From positions 117,675 through 181,674 of the forward strand of contig DATISF010000070.1 in assembly GCA_035468985.1 (NCBI GenBank): a stretch of DNA of 64,000 nucleotides. Reading direction: 5' to 3'. The stretch comes from DASVHS01 sp035468985. GTDB lineage: Bacteria > Acidobacteriota > Thermoanaerobaculia > Gp7-AA8. The notes under the pieces were generated by a model, which was not told where the DNA came from, ran no database searches, and saw only the letters and a program-made list of their open reading frames with translations. The position numbers and the translations under genes are program-made. Of the stretch, positions 1 to 8,513 are shown in pieces (the stretch's first letter is position 1; each line of letters begins with the position of its first letter).

Positions 1-846
1 GTGACCGGCGCCGAAGGCATCGGCGGCGCGCACATCGAGAACGATCGCCGCTCGATGCAATGCCGCTTTCAGTTCGCGCGGCGAGAGTGGCGGTGCGTTC
101 ACGGCCGCGAGCGGCGCCGCGCCGAGGCGGTTGATCTCGGCGTCGCGGGAGAAGTAGGGCGGCGCTTCGGGAAGATCGGTCGTCATCAGCGCGACGAACT
201 CGTCGCGCGTCATCGGGCGCAGCGCGTAGTTCGTCCTGCGCTGCATGCCGATCGTCGAGAACGTTTCCTTCGAAATGTTCCGGCCGCACGCCGATCCCGC
301 TCCATGCGCGGGCCAGACCTCGACCTCGTCGGCAAGCTTCAGCAGCTTCGCGTGCAGCGAGTCGTACATCATCGCTGCCATGGCCTGAGACGTGTAACCC
401 TTTCCGCCGGCGAGGTCGGGCCGTCCGACATCGCCGATGAACAGCGTGTCGCCGGTGAGGACCTTGACTGGGCGGCCGCCATCGACGATCAGCCAGGAGA
501 TGCTCTCCGGCGTGTGGCCGGGCGTCTCCATCGCGCGCAGCTCGATCATGCCGAGACGGATCGTGCCGCCGTCGTGGACCGGGCGATGCGGGAACTGCGC
601 CCCTGCCCGCGCGCCGATGACGATTTCCGCGCCGGTGCGCTCGGCGAGCTCGCGATGCCCGCTCACGAAATCGGCGTGCAGGTGCGTCTCGATCACGTAG
701 CGAATTGCCAATCCGCGGCGCTTCGCTTCGGCGATGTACTGCTCGACGTCGCGCTGCGGATCGACGATGGCCGCCTCGCCCGCCGATCCGATCAGGTACG
801 ACGCGTGCGCGAGACAGCCGAGGTAGAACTGGTGGAAGTCGAACAT
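1..846 (-). CDS. MBL-fold metallo-hydrolase with C-terminal rhodanese domain (persulfide dioxygenase-like), 3' end cut by window
   Basis: Reading the minus strand from an ATG at 846 gives an uninterrupted frame to the window edge (282 residues visible, no stop). The N-terminal part has the metallo-beta-lactamase signature HLHAD (residues 55-59), with further metal ligands at H111 (PGHTPES), D133 (TGDTLFIGD) and H181 (PAHGAGSACG). A rhodanese domain begins near residue 245 (VLDVRAADAF). This order is typical of the ETHE1/Blh-like persulfide dioxygenase-rhodanese fusions, which handle glutathione or protein persulfides and sulfide in the cytoplasm. It diverges from the TonB-receptor operon across a 112-bp region. 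Family assignment is firm; the exact substrate is inferred. The catalytic rhodanese cysteine lies outside the window. Confidence 0.9.
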   Translation of the reverse strand, partial: MFDFHQFYLGCLAHASYLIGSAGEAAIVDPQRDVEQYIAEAKRRGLAIRYVIETHLHADFVSGHRELAERTGAEIVIGARAGAQFPHRPVHDGGTIRLGMIELRAMETPGHTPESISWLIVDGGRPVKVLTGDTLFIGDVGRPDLAGGKGYTSQAMAAMMYDSLHAKLLKLADEVEVWPAHGAGSACGRNISKETFSTIGMQRRTNYALRPMTRDEFVALMTTDLPEAPPYFSRDAEINRLGAAPLAAVNAPPLSPRELKAALHRAAIVLDVRAADAFGAGH

Positions 847-878
847 AGGGTTGCTCGTGTGTGGTCATGATGAACCGA

Positions 879-907
879 TTGACACGTTCTCCGGACAGCC
901 GTATATT
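879..907 (+). promoter_or_regulatory. sigma-70-type promoter of the TonB receptor operon
   Basis: A perfect -35 hexamer TTGACA (879-884) is separated by exactly 17 bp from a TATATT -10 hexamer (902-907). Transcription would start near 914, about 45 bp before the receptor ATG at 959. It is the best housekeeping promoter match on the + strand here and is followed directly by a palindromic operator. Confidence 0.75.
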
Positions 908-924
908 TCGCGGCACACTAACAA

Positions 925-942
925 ACCGACCGGTCGGCCGGT
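925..942. promoter_or_regulatory. TetR/FadR-type operator palindrome
   Basis: ACCGACCGGTCGGC at 925-938 is a 14-bp palindrome with one mismatch, extended by CGGT to 942. Such ACCGACCGGTCGGT palindromes are typical targets of TetR-family regulators of fatty-acid and acyl-CoA genes (FadR, PaaR, LiuQ types). It sits just after the predicted transcription start, where a bound repressor would block initiation or early elongation. The likely partner is the TetR gene at 7686-8345 in the same operon; that pairing is inferred. Confidence 0.6.
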
Positions 943-958
943 AAACTCGGAGGGAACG

Positions 959-3721
959 ATGAAGCTTCGTCCGCGCGCGCTCCTCTGGCTGCTACTCCCG
1001 TGTTTTCTTGCAGTTCCGATGATGGCTCAGATCGATAAGGGGTCGATCGAGGCGGTCGCTCTCGATCAGTCGAAGGCGCCGCTGCCCGGCGTCACCGTGA
1101 CCGTGACCCGTCCGGAGACGGGTTACGAGACAGCCGGCGTGACCGATGGCGGAGGCCTGGCGCGATTCCCGGCGCTCGCCCCTGGCGATTACCAGGTGCA
1201 GTTCTCTCTCGAAGGCTTCGCGCCGGTGAAGGAGCAGAGGATCGTCCTTCGCGTCGGAGAGAACGCCAGGCTGGCCGTGACGATGAAAGCGGCGGCGAGC
1301 GAGACGATCACGGTCGCCGCGGAAGCGCCGATGGTCGACGTCCACAAGACCGACGCGTCGACCAACATCGTCCCCGAGCAGATCGAGTCGCTGCCGGTCG
1401 CCGACCGCCAGTTCGAGCGTCTGGCGTTCATCGCCCCGGGCGTTCAGCGTGAGCGTGGCGGATTCCGATTCATCACCGGCGGTCCGGTCGTCGGATCGGG
1501 CGGCAACGCTTCGCAGGCCACGATTCTCGTCAACGGCGTCGACATGACCGATCAGGTGAACGGCCTGTCGCGCGCCCGCTTCTCGCAGGATGCGGTGCGC
1601 GAGTTCCGCGTCATCGCCAACCGATTCGATTCGGAGATCGGCGGCTCCGCCGGCGGCGCGCTGTCGATCGTCACGAAATCAGGCACGAATAACCTGCACG
1701 GTAATGTATTCGGATTCTTCCGTGACTCCGCCCTGCGCAGCAAGGGTACCCTCGATCTGCAGAAGAACAACGACTACTCGCGGCGCCAGCTCGGATTCAC
1801 CGCCGGCGGGCCGCTGGTGCGCGACAAGCTCTTCTACTTCGGCTCGCTCGAGCAGATCAACGAGGACAACATCGTCCTCTTTCGCCCGGGTGGCGCGTAC
1901 GCCGGCCGCGCGGCGGACATCAAGCATCCGTTCGATCAGACCCTGCTCTTCGGCAGCTTCGACATGAACTTCAATGCGCAGATGACCGGCGGCTTCAAAG
2001 GCGTCTACGAGAACTACAACGAGGACAACTTCCGCGTCGGCGGCATCGCCGACGAGTCGTACGGCCAGACGCTGGAGCGCCGCAACTGGAACGGCACGTT
2101 CGAGCACAACACGTCGGTCTCGAGCAACTCCTCGAACGAGGCGCGGCTGCAGTACGGAACGCGGCGCTTCTTCGAGCCGACGAATTCGAAGGCCGTGGCC
2201 GAGTGGTACTCGAGCGGCAACACGCTCCAGACCGGGGGCAACATCCTCGGCGACCTTCTCGGCGACGGCAACACCTGGGAGCTGCGCGACACGTGGCATC
2301 AGCATTTCGCGGCCGGCCGGAGCTCGCACGACGTGAAGGCGGGCTTCTCCTATCAGCGCGTCCACGAGCGCTTCCGTCTCGACACGTATCAGTACGGTCT
2401 TTTCCTCTACGTCACCGACACGAAGGCGCTGCCGCTCGCGTATGCGTACGGCGTCGGCTCATCGGACGTCAGCACGAGCACGAACCTCTACGGACTCTTC
2501 GTCGAGGACTCGTGGCATCCGACGGTCAAGCTCGTCGTCAACGCCGGCCTGCGCTATGACCTCGACACGAACGGCAACAACGCCGGCTTCACCCATCCGC
2601 TGATTCCGAATCCGCGCAAGAAGGACACGAACAACTACCAGCCGCGCGTCTCGTTCAGCTACGACATCGTCGGGAACGGCACGAACGTCGTCCGCGGCGG
2701 CGTCGGCAAATTCACGGGCCGCTATCTGCTCGTTCCCGCTCTCACCGAACTGCAGCAGAACGGCGTGACCGGCCGCGTGACTTACACCCGTCTCAACGGC
2801 GCGCTCTTCGGTCTCCCTCAGCTCGCGCTCGATCCGAACAACCCGACGACGACAGGCATCCCGTCGAAGCCGGCCATCACGCTTCTCGCGCAGAAGCTCG
2901 TGGCGCCGGAGGCGACCCAGGCTTCTCTCGGCTACACGCTCAAGCTCGGATCGTCGCGCGTCTTTCTCGACACCGAGGCGATCTACGCCAAGGGGGAGAA
3001 GGAGATCGTGGTGCACGACGCCAACTGGAGCGGCAACGCCACGCGCACGCGTCCGTCTGCGCAGTACGACCAGGTCAACGAGTATGCGAATCTCGGTCAT
3101 TCGAAATACTCGGCGTTCGTGCTCTCGCTGAACGGCAACATGCGCTCGAACGATATCGTCACCGCGTCGGTGACGGTCGCCAACAAGAAAAACATCGCCG
3201 ACGACTTCAGCCCCGACTTCCCGACCGGCTATCCGAACGATCCCGCCGACATGGAAGCGGAGTACGGCCGCGGGCGCGGTGACGAGCGTTATCGCATCGT
3301 GCTGTCCGGCGTCTTCCACCTCCCGCTGGGCTTCATGCTCGCCCCGATCTATGAGTACGGTTCGGGCCAGCCCTGGACGCATCGCCTCGGATACGACTGG
3401 AACGGCGACGGCAAGAACTCCGATCGCCCCGCCGGCGTCGGCCGCAACACGTTGGACGGTCCTCCGTTCCGCCAGCTCTCTCTGCGGCTGACGAAGGGCT
3501 TCCCGGTCTCAGGGTTCGGCCAGCTCGAAGCGATCGCCGAAGCGTTCAATGTTACCAACGTCACGAATTACGACGTCCAGTCGATCAACGGCGGCGAGTT
3601 CCTGAGCGGCCCGACCGCGGCGAATCCGGCCCTGGCCGCCGTGAAGAACCCGCGGTTCGGAACGTTCAGCGCGACGCTGCCGCCGCGCGAGTTCCAGCTC
3701 GGATTGCGGTGGGTGTTCTAG
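959..3721 (+). CDS. TonB-dependent receptor, Oar-like, with carboxypeptidase regulatory-like N-terminal domain
   Basis: A 920-residue outer-membrane protein. The ATG at 959 is chosen because it begins a clear signal peptide (MKLRPRALLWLLLPCFLAV...) and is preceded by a GGAGGG ribosome site; the frame is open further upstream but lacks both. After the signal comes a carboxypeptidase-D-like regulatory beta domain (about residues 25-115), then a plug-like part with SLPVADRQFERL and LVNGVDMTDQ, then a long barrel of alternating aromatic strands ending in an aromatic residue (LRWVF). This is the Oar/CarboxypepD_reg receptor type common in Acidobacteriota. It heads the operon of lipid-type enzymes, so a hydrophobic acyl compound is a plausible substrate, but the ligand is unknown. 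Confidence 0.88.
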   Translation: MKLRPRALLWLLLPCFLAVPMMAQIDKGSIEAVALDQSKAPLPGVTVTVTRPETGYETAGVTDGGGLARFPALAPGDYQVQFSLEGFAPVKEQRIVLRVGENARLAVTMKAAASETITVAAEAPMVDVHKTDASTNIVPEQIESLPVADRQFERLAFIAPGVQRERGGFRFITGGPVVGSGGNASQATILVNGVDMTDQVNGLSRARFSQDAVREFRVIANRFDSEIGGSAGGALSIVTKSGTNNLHGNVFGFFRDSALRSKGTLDLQKNNDYSRRQLGFTAGGPLVRDKLFYFGSLEQINEDNIVLFRPGGAYAGRAADIKHPFDQTLLFGSFDMNFNAQMTGGFKGVYENYNEDNFRVGGIADESYGQTLERRNWNGTFEHNTSVSSNSSNEARLQYGTRRFFEPTNSKAVAEWYSSGNTLQTGGNILGDLLGDGNTWELRDTWHQHFAAGRSSHDVKAGFSYQRVHERFRLDTYQYGLFLYVTDTKALPLAYAYGVGSSDVSTSTNLYGLFVEDSWHPTVKLVVNAGLRYDLDTNGNNAGFTHPLIPNPRKKDTNNYQPRVSFSYDIVGNGTNVVRGGVGKFTGRYLLVPALTELQQNGVTGRVTYTRLNGALFGLPQLALDPNNPTTTGIPSKPAITLLAQKLVAPEATQASLGYTLKLGSSRVFLDTEAIYAKGEKEIVVHDANWSGNATRTRPSAQYDQVNEYANLGHSKYSAFVLSLNGNMRSNDIVTASVTVANKKNIADDFSPDFPTGYPNDPADMEAEYGRGRGDERYRIVLSGVFHLPLGFMLAPIYEYGSGQPWTHRLGYDWNGDGKNSDRPAGVGRNTLDGPPFRQLSLRLTKGFPVSGFGQLEAIAEAFNVTNVTNYDVQSINGGEFLSGPTAANPALAAVKNPRFGTFSATLPPREFQLGLRWVF

Positions 3722-3722
3722 C

Positions 3723-4439
3723 GTGGAGCTCGGTCTCGAGGACAAAGTCGTCATCGTCACCGGTGGGGCGGCGGGTATCGGCCGCGCCACCGCGGCGTCG
3801 TTCGCAAAAGAGGGTGCGCGAGTGGTGGTGTGGGACTTGCCGCAGGTCGACGTCACGAAGTCCGATGTCGTCGGACGCGCGACGGAGGATGTGATCGCCA
3901 GGCACGGCCGTATCGACGTGCTCGTCAACAACGCCGGAATCCTCCGCGACTCCCAGCTCGTGAAGTGGAAGGATGGCGCGGTCGTCTCCGTGATGGACGA
4001 GGCGACCTTCGACGCCGTGATCAACGTCAATCTGAAAGGCGTCTTCCTTTGCGCCCGTGCCGTCGTGCCGCACATGATCAAGGGCGGGGGAGGCGTGATC
4101 CTCAACGCCTCGTCGGTCGTCGGCCTGTACGGAAATTTCGGCCAGACGAATTACGCGGCGACGAAGGCGGGCGTCATCAACTTCACGAAAACGTGGTCGC
4201 GCGAGCTCGGCAAATACAACATCCGCGTGAACGCGGTCGCGCCGGGATTCATCGCCACGGACATGGTCAGGCAGATGCCGCCGAAAGCCCTGGAGAACAT
4301 GGTGGCGAAGGTTCCACTTGGAAAAATGGGAGAGCCGGACGACATCGCGAACGCGTACGTGTGGCTGGCGTCCGACGCCGCCAAATACGTTCACGGTGCG
4401 GTGTTGTCCGTCGACGGTGGTGTGGTGACCGGCACATGA
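3723..4439 (+). CDS. SDR family oxidoreductase (FabG-like 3-ketoacyl reductase type)
   Basis: A 238-residue classical short-chain dehydrogenase starting at GTG 3723, one base after the receptor stop. It has the nucleotide-binding TGGAAGIG motif (residues 13-20), NNAG (69-72) and the catalytic Ser131-Tyr144-Lys148 set (NASSVVG, YAATK). The C-terminus has the usual VAPGFIATDM and SVDGG motifs. The length is that of classical FabG-type SDRs, not of the extended OleD type. It would use NAD(P)H to reduce or oxidise a keto/hydroxy group, probably on an acyl thioester made by the neighbouring KAS III-like protein; the substrate is inferred. Its stop overlaps the next start (ATGA), which indicates translational coupling. 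Confidence 0.88.
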   Translation: MELGLEDKVVIVTGGAAGIGRATAASFAKEGARVVVWDLPQVDVTKSDVVGRATEDVIARHGRIDVLVNNAGILRDSQLVKWKDGAVVSVMDEATFDAVINVNLKGVFLCARAVVPHMIKGGGGVILNASSVVGLYGNFGQTNYAATKAGVINFTKTWSRELGKYNIRVNAVAPGFIATDMVRQMPPKALENMVAKVPLGKMGEPDDIANAYVWLASDAAKYVHGAVLSVDGGVVTGT

Positions 4440-5455
4440 GCCATCCCAACATCGTGGCCACCGGCGCCTACCTTCCGGAGATCGAGATCACCAACGACAT
4501 GCTCCGCGCGCGATTCGATGCGAAGGTGCCGGAGTTCGTCGACAAGATGGAGGAGTCGAGCGGAATCAGGAGCCGCTGGTACGCGCCCTCCGGGTGGGCG
4601 GCGAGCGATCTCGCGTTGCGCGCCGCGCAGCAGGCGCTGGCTCGTGCGAACAGAAACCCAGAAGACCTCGACCTGATCATCCTCGGGACCGATTCCCCCG
4701 ACTACATCACGCCGGCGACATCGGTCGTGCTGCAGAACAAGCTCGGAGCGAAGAACGCCGGGACGTTCGATGTCGGCTGCGCGTGTGCATCCTTTCCCAC
4801 GGCGATCTCCGCCGCTTCCGGCCTGATGTCATCGAATCCGTCGCTGAAGACGGTGCTCGTCGCCGGCGTCTACATGATGCACAAGCTCGCCGCCGAGGAC
4901 GATCCGATGATCTTCTTCTACGGCGACGGCGCCGGCGCGGCCATTCTCGAGCGCACCGAAGAGCCGGGCTTCATCGCCTCGGCATTCGCGGCGGACGGCT
5001 CCTATCACAAGAACTGGCTGATCCCCGCAGGCGGCACCGCCGAGCCGGTGACCGAGCAATCGCTTCGCAGCGGGCGGCACGTCGTGAAAATGTACGATCG
5101 CTATCCGCCGGAGATCAACAATGAAGGATGGCCGCGGCTGGTGCGCGCCGTCGCAAAGAACGGCGGATTCGCGGTGGAGGACATCGACTTCGTCATCTTC
5201 ACGCAAGTGCGCAAGCCGACCATCGAGCTGGTCATGAAGGACCTCGGCCTTCCGATGGAGAAGACGCATACGATCATGGAGCGGCAGGGCTACACGGGAT
5301 CGGCCTGCATTCCGATGGCTCTCGACGATGCCCTTCGTCAGAAGAAGATCAAGCCGGGCGACCTCGTGGTGATGGTCGGCTCGGGAGTCGGATACAACCA
5401 GGCCGCGGCCGCGTTTCGGATGCCGATCGAGGAGACGCGGCTCTATGGCGACTGA
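4436..5455 (+). CDS. KAS III-fold acyl synthase/transferase lacking the usual His and Asn
   Basis: A 339-residue thiolase-fold protein resembling FabH (3-oxoacyl-ACP synthase III). The nucleophile cysteine is present as C117 in DVGCACASF. Aligned by eye with FabH, the catalytic His of the PHQAN motif is replaced by T256 (IFTQVRK) and the Asn of GNTSAAS by Y286 (GYTGSAC). The surrounding sequence aligns without gaps (GLPMEK, IPMALDDAL, KIKPGDLVVMVGSG). His and Asn are needed for decarboxylative condensation in FabH, so this enzyme may instead transfer acyl groups or condense by another route. It lies inside an overlapping operon with SDR, hydrolase and ligase genes. Fold confidence is high; the reaction is unknown. 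Confidence 0.85.
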   Translation: MSHPNIVATGAYLPEIEITNDMLRARFDAKVPEFVDKMEESSGIRSRWYAPSGWAASDLALRAAQQALARANRNPEDLDLIILGTDSPDYITPATSVVLQNKLGAKNAGTFDVGCACASFPTAISAASGLMSSNPSLKTVLVAGVYMMHKLAAEDDPMIFFYGDGAGAAILERTEEPGFIASAFAADGSYHKNWLIPAGGTAEPVTEQSLRSGRHVVKMYDRYPPEINNEGWPRLVRAVAKNGGFAVEDIDFVIFTQVRKPTIELVMKDLGLPMEKTHTIMERQGYTGSACIPMALDDALRQKKIKPGDLVVMVGSGVGYNQAAAAFRMPIEETRLYGD

Positions 5456-6245
5456 TCCGGTTGCCGATCTCACGCGCGCGATGCGCCTGTCGCTCGAGAC
5501 CGCGGGTCTCGCGCGCAAGGAAGACGGCGGCTCGGTGTACTTTGCCGGCGGAGGACGCCCTGGCGCACCGCTCCTCCTTCTCCTTCACGGCACGAACGAC
5601 CAGGCCGGGACGTGGGCACGCGTCGTTCCGATGCTCACGCGCAAATACCGGCTGATCGTTCCTGATCTCGCCGGACATGGTGACAGCAGGCCGCTGAGCG
5701 GGCCGATTCCGATTCCGCTCGTGATCGAGCGGCTCCATCAGATCGTGGAACGCGAGGAGGCACGGGATCTCACGATCGCCGGCAACTCGTTCGGCGCATG
5801 GATCGCCATCCTGTACACGCTCGCGCATCCCGATCGCGTTCAGCAGCTCGTTCTGGAATCGGGAGGAGGCCTGTCGCGGCCTCTGGCGGTTCCACTCGTG
5901 GCACGCGATCGGAAGACGGCGATGACGATTCTGCGCGCGGTGCACGGTCCGAACTACGTGCCGCAGGAGTGGGTGATCGACGCATTACTCGCCCGTGCCA
6001 ACGACTCGCCTGCACTTCGATTGACCGAGGCGATGGAGAATCTCGTCGACGCGCGCTTGCCGGAGATCAAGGTGCCGGCGACGCTGGTCTGGGGCGCCAA
6101 CGACGGTGTTCTGCCGCTGCCGTATGCGGAAGCGCTGCGCGACGGGATCGCCGGCGCGCAGCTGCACGTGATCGAGGATGCCGCGCACATTCCCCATCTT
6201 CAGCAGCCGGAGAAGTTTGTCCAATGTTTGACGGCGACCTCTTAG
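5445..6245 (+). CDS. alpha/beta hydrolase
   Basis: A 266-residue alpha/beta hydrolase whose ATG lies 11 bases inside the end of the KAS III-like gene. The oxyanion motif is HGTND (48-52). The nucleophile elbow is GNSFG with Ser115. Acid D220 (WGANDGVLP) and base H248 (EDAAHIPH) complete the triad. A serine nucleophile separates it from OleB and haloalkane dehalogenases, which use Asp. It may be a thioesterase, esterase or C-C hydrolase that releases or edits the operon product; this is inferred from context only. It overlaps the ligase gene by 22 bases. Confidence 0.85.
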   Translation: MATDPVADLTRAMRLSLETAGLARKEDGGSVYFAGGGRPGAPLLLLLHGTNDQAGTWARVVPMLTRKYRLIVPDLAGHGDSRPLSGPIPIPLVIERLHQIVEREEARDLTIAGNSFGAWIAILYTLAHPDRVQQLVLESGGGLSRPLAVPLVARDRKTAMTILRAVHGPNYVPQEWVIDALLARANDSPALRLTEAMENLVDARLPEIKVPATLVWGANDGVLPLPYAEALRDGIAGAQLHVIEDAAHIPHLQQPEKFVQCLTATS

Positions 6246-7702
6246 CGGAGCGGGCACGTGTCACGCCCGACAAGATCGCGCTGGTGGCGGTCGAAACCGG
6301 CGAGCGGCTGACGTACGCCGATCTGAACGATCGCTCCGAACGCGCCGCCGCCGCGCTCAACGCGGCCGATGTCGCCGTCGGCGACCGCTACGGAATCCTC
6401 GCGCACAACTGCGTCGACTTCCTGGCGTTCTTCTTTGCCGCGGCGAAGACCGGCGCGATCGCCGTGCCGCTCTCGACGAGAGCGAGCGCTTACGAGCTCG
6501 ACGCCATCGTCCGCGACTGCGACATGAAGACGCTCTGGCACGGACCGGAGTTCGCGAAGATCGCGAACAAGCTGCCGGTAGCGGGATACCCGTTGACGCA
6601 TGGAGTCCCGGCCTCAGCCGTGCGCTCGACACCGGCTGAAGCCGGTGCTCCATCGATCGGCAACGACGAGGATGTCTTCTGTCTTCTCTACACGAGCGGA
6701 ACCACCGGTCAGCCGAAAGGCGTGATGATCCCGCGCCGCCAGATCACCTTCAACGGCTACAACACCGTCATCAACTGGGGCCTGCGCGACGATGACGTCA
6801 GTCCCGTCTTCACGCCGCTCTATCACGCCGGCGGGCTGGCCGCGTTCCTCGTTCCGATCTTCTGCGTCGGTGGAACGATCATTCTGCACAAGGGATTCGA
6901 TCCCTCGGCCGTGTGGAAAACGATCGAGCGCGAGCGCTGCACGGTCGTCCTCGGCGTTCCGACGATCTGGAAGATGCTCATGGACGCGCCGGAGTTCGCT
7001 TCGGCGAACCTCGAATCCGTGCGGTGGTTCATCAGCGGCGGCGCACCGCTTCCCGCGTATCTCATCGCCGCCTATCAACAGCGCGGCGTCGCGTTCAAAC
7101 AGGGTTATGGGTTGACCGAGGCCGGTGTGAACTGCTTTACGATGACGGTGGACGAGTCGTTCAAGAAGCCCGGCTCGATCGGACGGCCGATGCTGTTCAC
7201 GGAAGTCCGTCTGCTCGATTCAGAGGGTGACGAAGTCGAAGCGAACGAAGTCGGCGAGATGTTCATCCGCGGGCCGCACGTCAGCCTCGGCTACTGGAAG
7301 AATTACGCGGCCACCGCCGAGTCGTATCTCGAGGACGGCTGGTTCCGCACCGGCGATCTCGCCCGTCGCGACGAGGACGGCTTCTTCTACATCGCCGGGC
7401 GGCGCAAGGAGATGTTCATCACCGGCGGCGTGAACGTCTATCCGGCCGAGATCGAGGCGGAGCTCGTCGCGCATCCGCTGGTCTCCGACGCCGCGGTCAT
7501 TCCGGTGGCCGATGCCACGTGGGGTGAAGTCGGCGTCGCGTTCGTTGTCGCCCGCGACGTGACCGCGGAAACGCTCGGCGAATATCTGACGGTGAAGATT
7601 TCGAAATACAAAGTGCCGAAGCGGTTCGTGTTCGTCGACGCGCTTCCGCGCACGCCATACGGAAAAGTGGAGAAGGGAAAATTGCGTGACCAGCTATCGT
7701 GA
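6224..7702 (+). CDS. class I adenylate-forming enzyme (acyl-CoA ligase)
   Basis: A 492-residue AMP-binding enzyme. It has the P-loop YTSGTTGQPKG (156-166), YGLTEAG (295-301), the TGD hinge region (376-378), GRRKEMFITGG and the C-terminal catalytic lysine K481 (PYGKVEKGKL). This complete set predicts ATP-dependent activation of a carboxylic acid to an acyl-adenylate and then to a CoA thioester. Residues about 127-143, just before the P-loop, are encoded by a palindromic repeat (6600-6653) whose 22-bp core recurs in another gene. The insert lies in a variable loop and keeps the frame. The ligase probably activates the acid used by the KAS III-like partner. Confidence 0.9.
   Translation: MFDGDLLAERARVTPDKIALVAVETGERLTYADLNDRSERAAAALNAADVAVGDRYGILAHNCVDFLAFFFAAAKTGAIAVPLSTRASAYELDAIVRDCDMKTLWHGPEFAKIANKLPVAGYPLTHGVPASAVRSTPAEAGAPSIGNDEDVFCLLYTSGTTGQPKGVMIPRRQITFNGYNTVINWGLRDDDVSPVFTPLYHAGGLAAFLVPIFCVGGTIILHKGFDPSAVWKTIERERCTVVLGVPTIWKMLMDAPEFASANLESVRWFISGGAPLPAYLIAAYQQRGVAFKQGYGLTEAGVNCFTMTVDESFKKPGSIGRPMLFTEVRLLDSEGDEVEANEVGEMFIRGPHVSLGYWKNYAATAESYLEDGWFRTGDLARRDEDGFFYIAGRRKEMFITGGVNVYPAEIEAELVAHPLVSDAAVIPVADATWGEVGVAFVVARDVTAETLGEYLTVKISKYKVPKRFVFVDALPRTPYGKVEKGKLRDQLS
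6600..6653. repeat. palindromic repeat inside the acyl-CoA ligase gene
   Basis: ATGGAG (6600-6605) and CTCCAT (6648-6653) bracket a structured segment. Its right part, 6630-6651, contains the palindrome CACCGGCTGAAGCCGGTG followed by CTCC. The same 22 bases occur at 10598-10619 within an unrelated gene. It is read in frame as a proline/alanine-rich loop. Confidence 0.8.
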
Positions 7703-8345
7703 GGGGCGGCTCCCGGTGAAACGTCCGGCACAGAAACAGGAAGAGCGCTCCGAGCGCAGCCGCCAGCACATTCTCGATGCGGCGCTGAAGCTCTTCTCGC
7801 ATCGCGGCTATGGCGCGACGAGCGTCCGCGACATCGCCGAGGCGGCCGGTGTGTCGAAGGGCAACGTCTATCACCACTTCGAGGACAAGGAGACGATCTT
7901 CCGGGCGCTGCTCGATCGCTATTTTCAGGCCATGTCCCTTCCCGACTTTCCGTTCAATCGCGCGCTCGGCACGGGGACGTTTCCGGAAAACCTCGAACAG
8001 CTCGGGCACGCCGCGCGGGACACGGTGCGCGACTACCGCGAATACGTCGCGCTGATCTACGTCGACGTCGTCGAGTTCGACGGATCACACGTGCGGAAGT
8101 TTTACGCGGAGATGGCCGATCGCTTCAACGCCTTCCTCAAGCAGCACGCGATGGAAGAGGAGCTGCGCGGCCGCCTGCAGGAAGGGCTCTCGCCGATCTC
8201 GGCGGTCATGCTGGCCACGCGCATCTTCTACAACTACTTCTCGATCGAGATTCTCTTCGGCGTCAAGGATCACTTCGGAAAAGGGACGGACGAGGCCATC
8301 CGCGAGATCTCGCGGATCCTGCGACACGGCATGCTGCGGAGCTAG
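7686..8345 (+). CDS. TetR family transcriptional regulator
   Basis: A 219-residue regulator, last gene of the operon. Its start is GTG 7686, overlapping the ligase end by 17 bases. GTG 7716, just after a GAGGGG-type ribosome site, is an equally credible start and would remove ten residues. The N-terminal helix-turn-helix reads GATSVRDIAEAAGVSKGNVYHHFEDKE in two overlapping motifs, which is typical TetR. The C-terminal ligand domain is helical and has a hydrophobic face, as in fatty-acyl-responsive members. It most likely represses the operon through the palindrome at 925-942 and releases it on binding an acyl ligand; both are inferred. Confidence 0.88.
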   Translation: MTSYREGRLPVKRPAQKQEERSERSRQHILDAALKLFSHRGYGATSVRDIAEAAGVSKGNVYHHFEDKETIFRALLDRYFQAMSLPDFPFNRALGTGTFPENLEQLGHAARDTVRDYREYVALIYVDVVEFDGSHVRKFYAEMADRFNAFLKQHAMEEELRGRLQEGLSPISAVMLATRIFYNYFSIEILFGVKDHFGKGTDEAIREISRILRHGMLRS

Positions 8346-8391
8346 TGTCGGGGCCGAGGACGGCCGCCGCTCCAACTCGGGAACCTGCGCG

Positions 8392-8512
8392 CAAGTCGTT
8401 GTTCACGTCATCCTGAGCCGCGAAGACGGCGAAGGATCTCGAAATGGCACGCGGTTTCGCATCCGGAGATCCTTCGTCGCGCTTCGCCGACTCAGGATGA
8501 CGGCTTGTTCAG
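8392..8512. repeat. long interspersed hairpin repeat, copy 1 (GTCATCCTGAG family)
   Basis: GTCATCCTGAG at 8407-8417 is matched by CTCAGGATGAC at 8491-8501, with further pairing inside (GAAGGATCTC with GAGATCCTTC). Nearly the same sequence recurs at 18569-18704, and shorter relatives occur at 49783-49875 and 50587-50700. It lies between convergent genes (TetR and the BlaR1-like gene) and could also act as a transcription stop. Confidence 0.85.
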
Positions 8513-8513
8513 A

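Noticed and set aside
1..870. 289-codon open frame on the + strand
   Set aside because: The minus strand of the same DNA encodes a well-conserved metallo-beta-lactamase/rhodanese protein; the + frame has no recognisable domain.
3723..7702. OleABCD olefin/beta-lactone cluster
   Set aside because: The gene set looks similar (KAS III-like, hydrolase, AMP ligase, SDR), but the hydrolase has a Ser nucleophile (OleB uses Asp), the SDR is the short classical type (OleD is extended), and the KAS III-like protein lacks the His and Asn kept in OleA.
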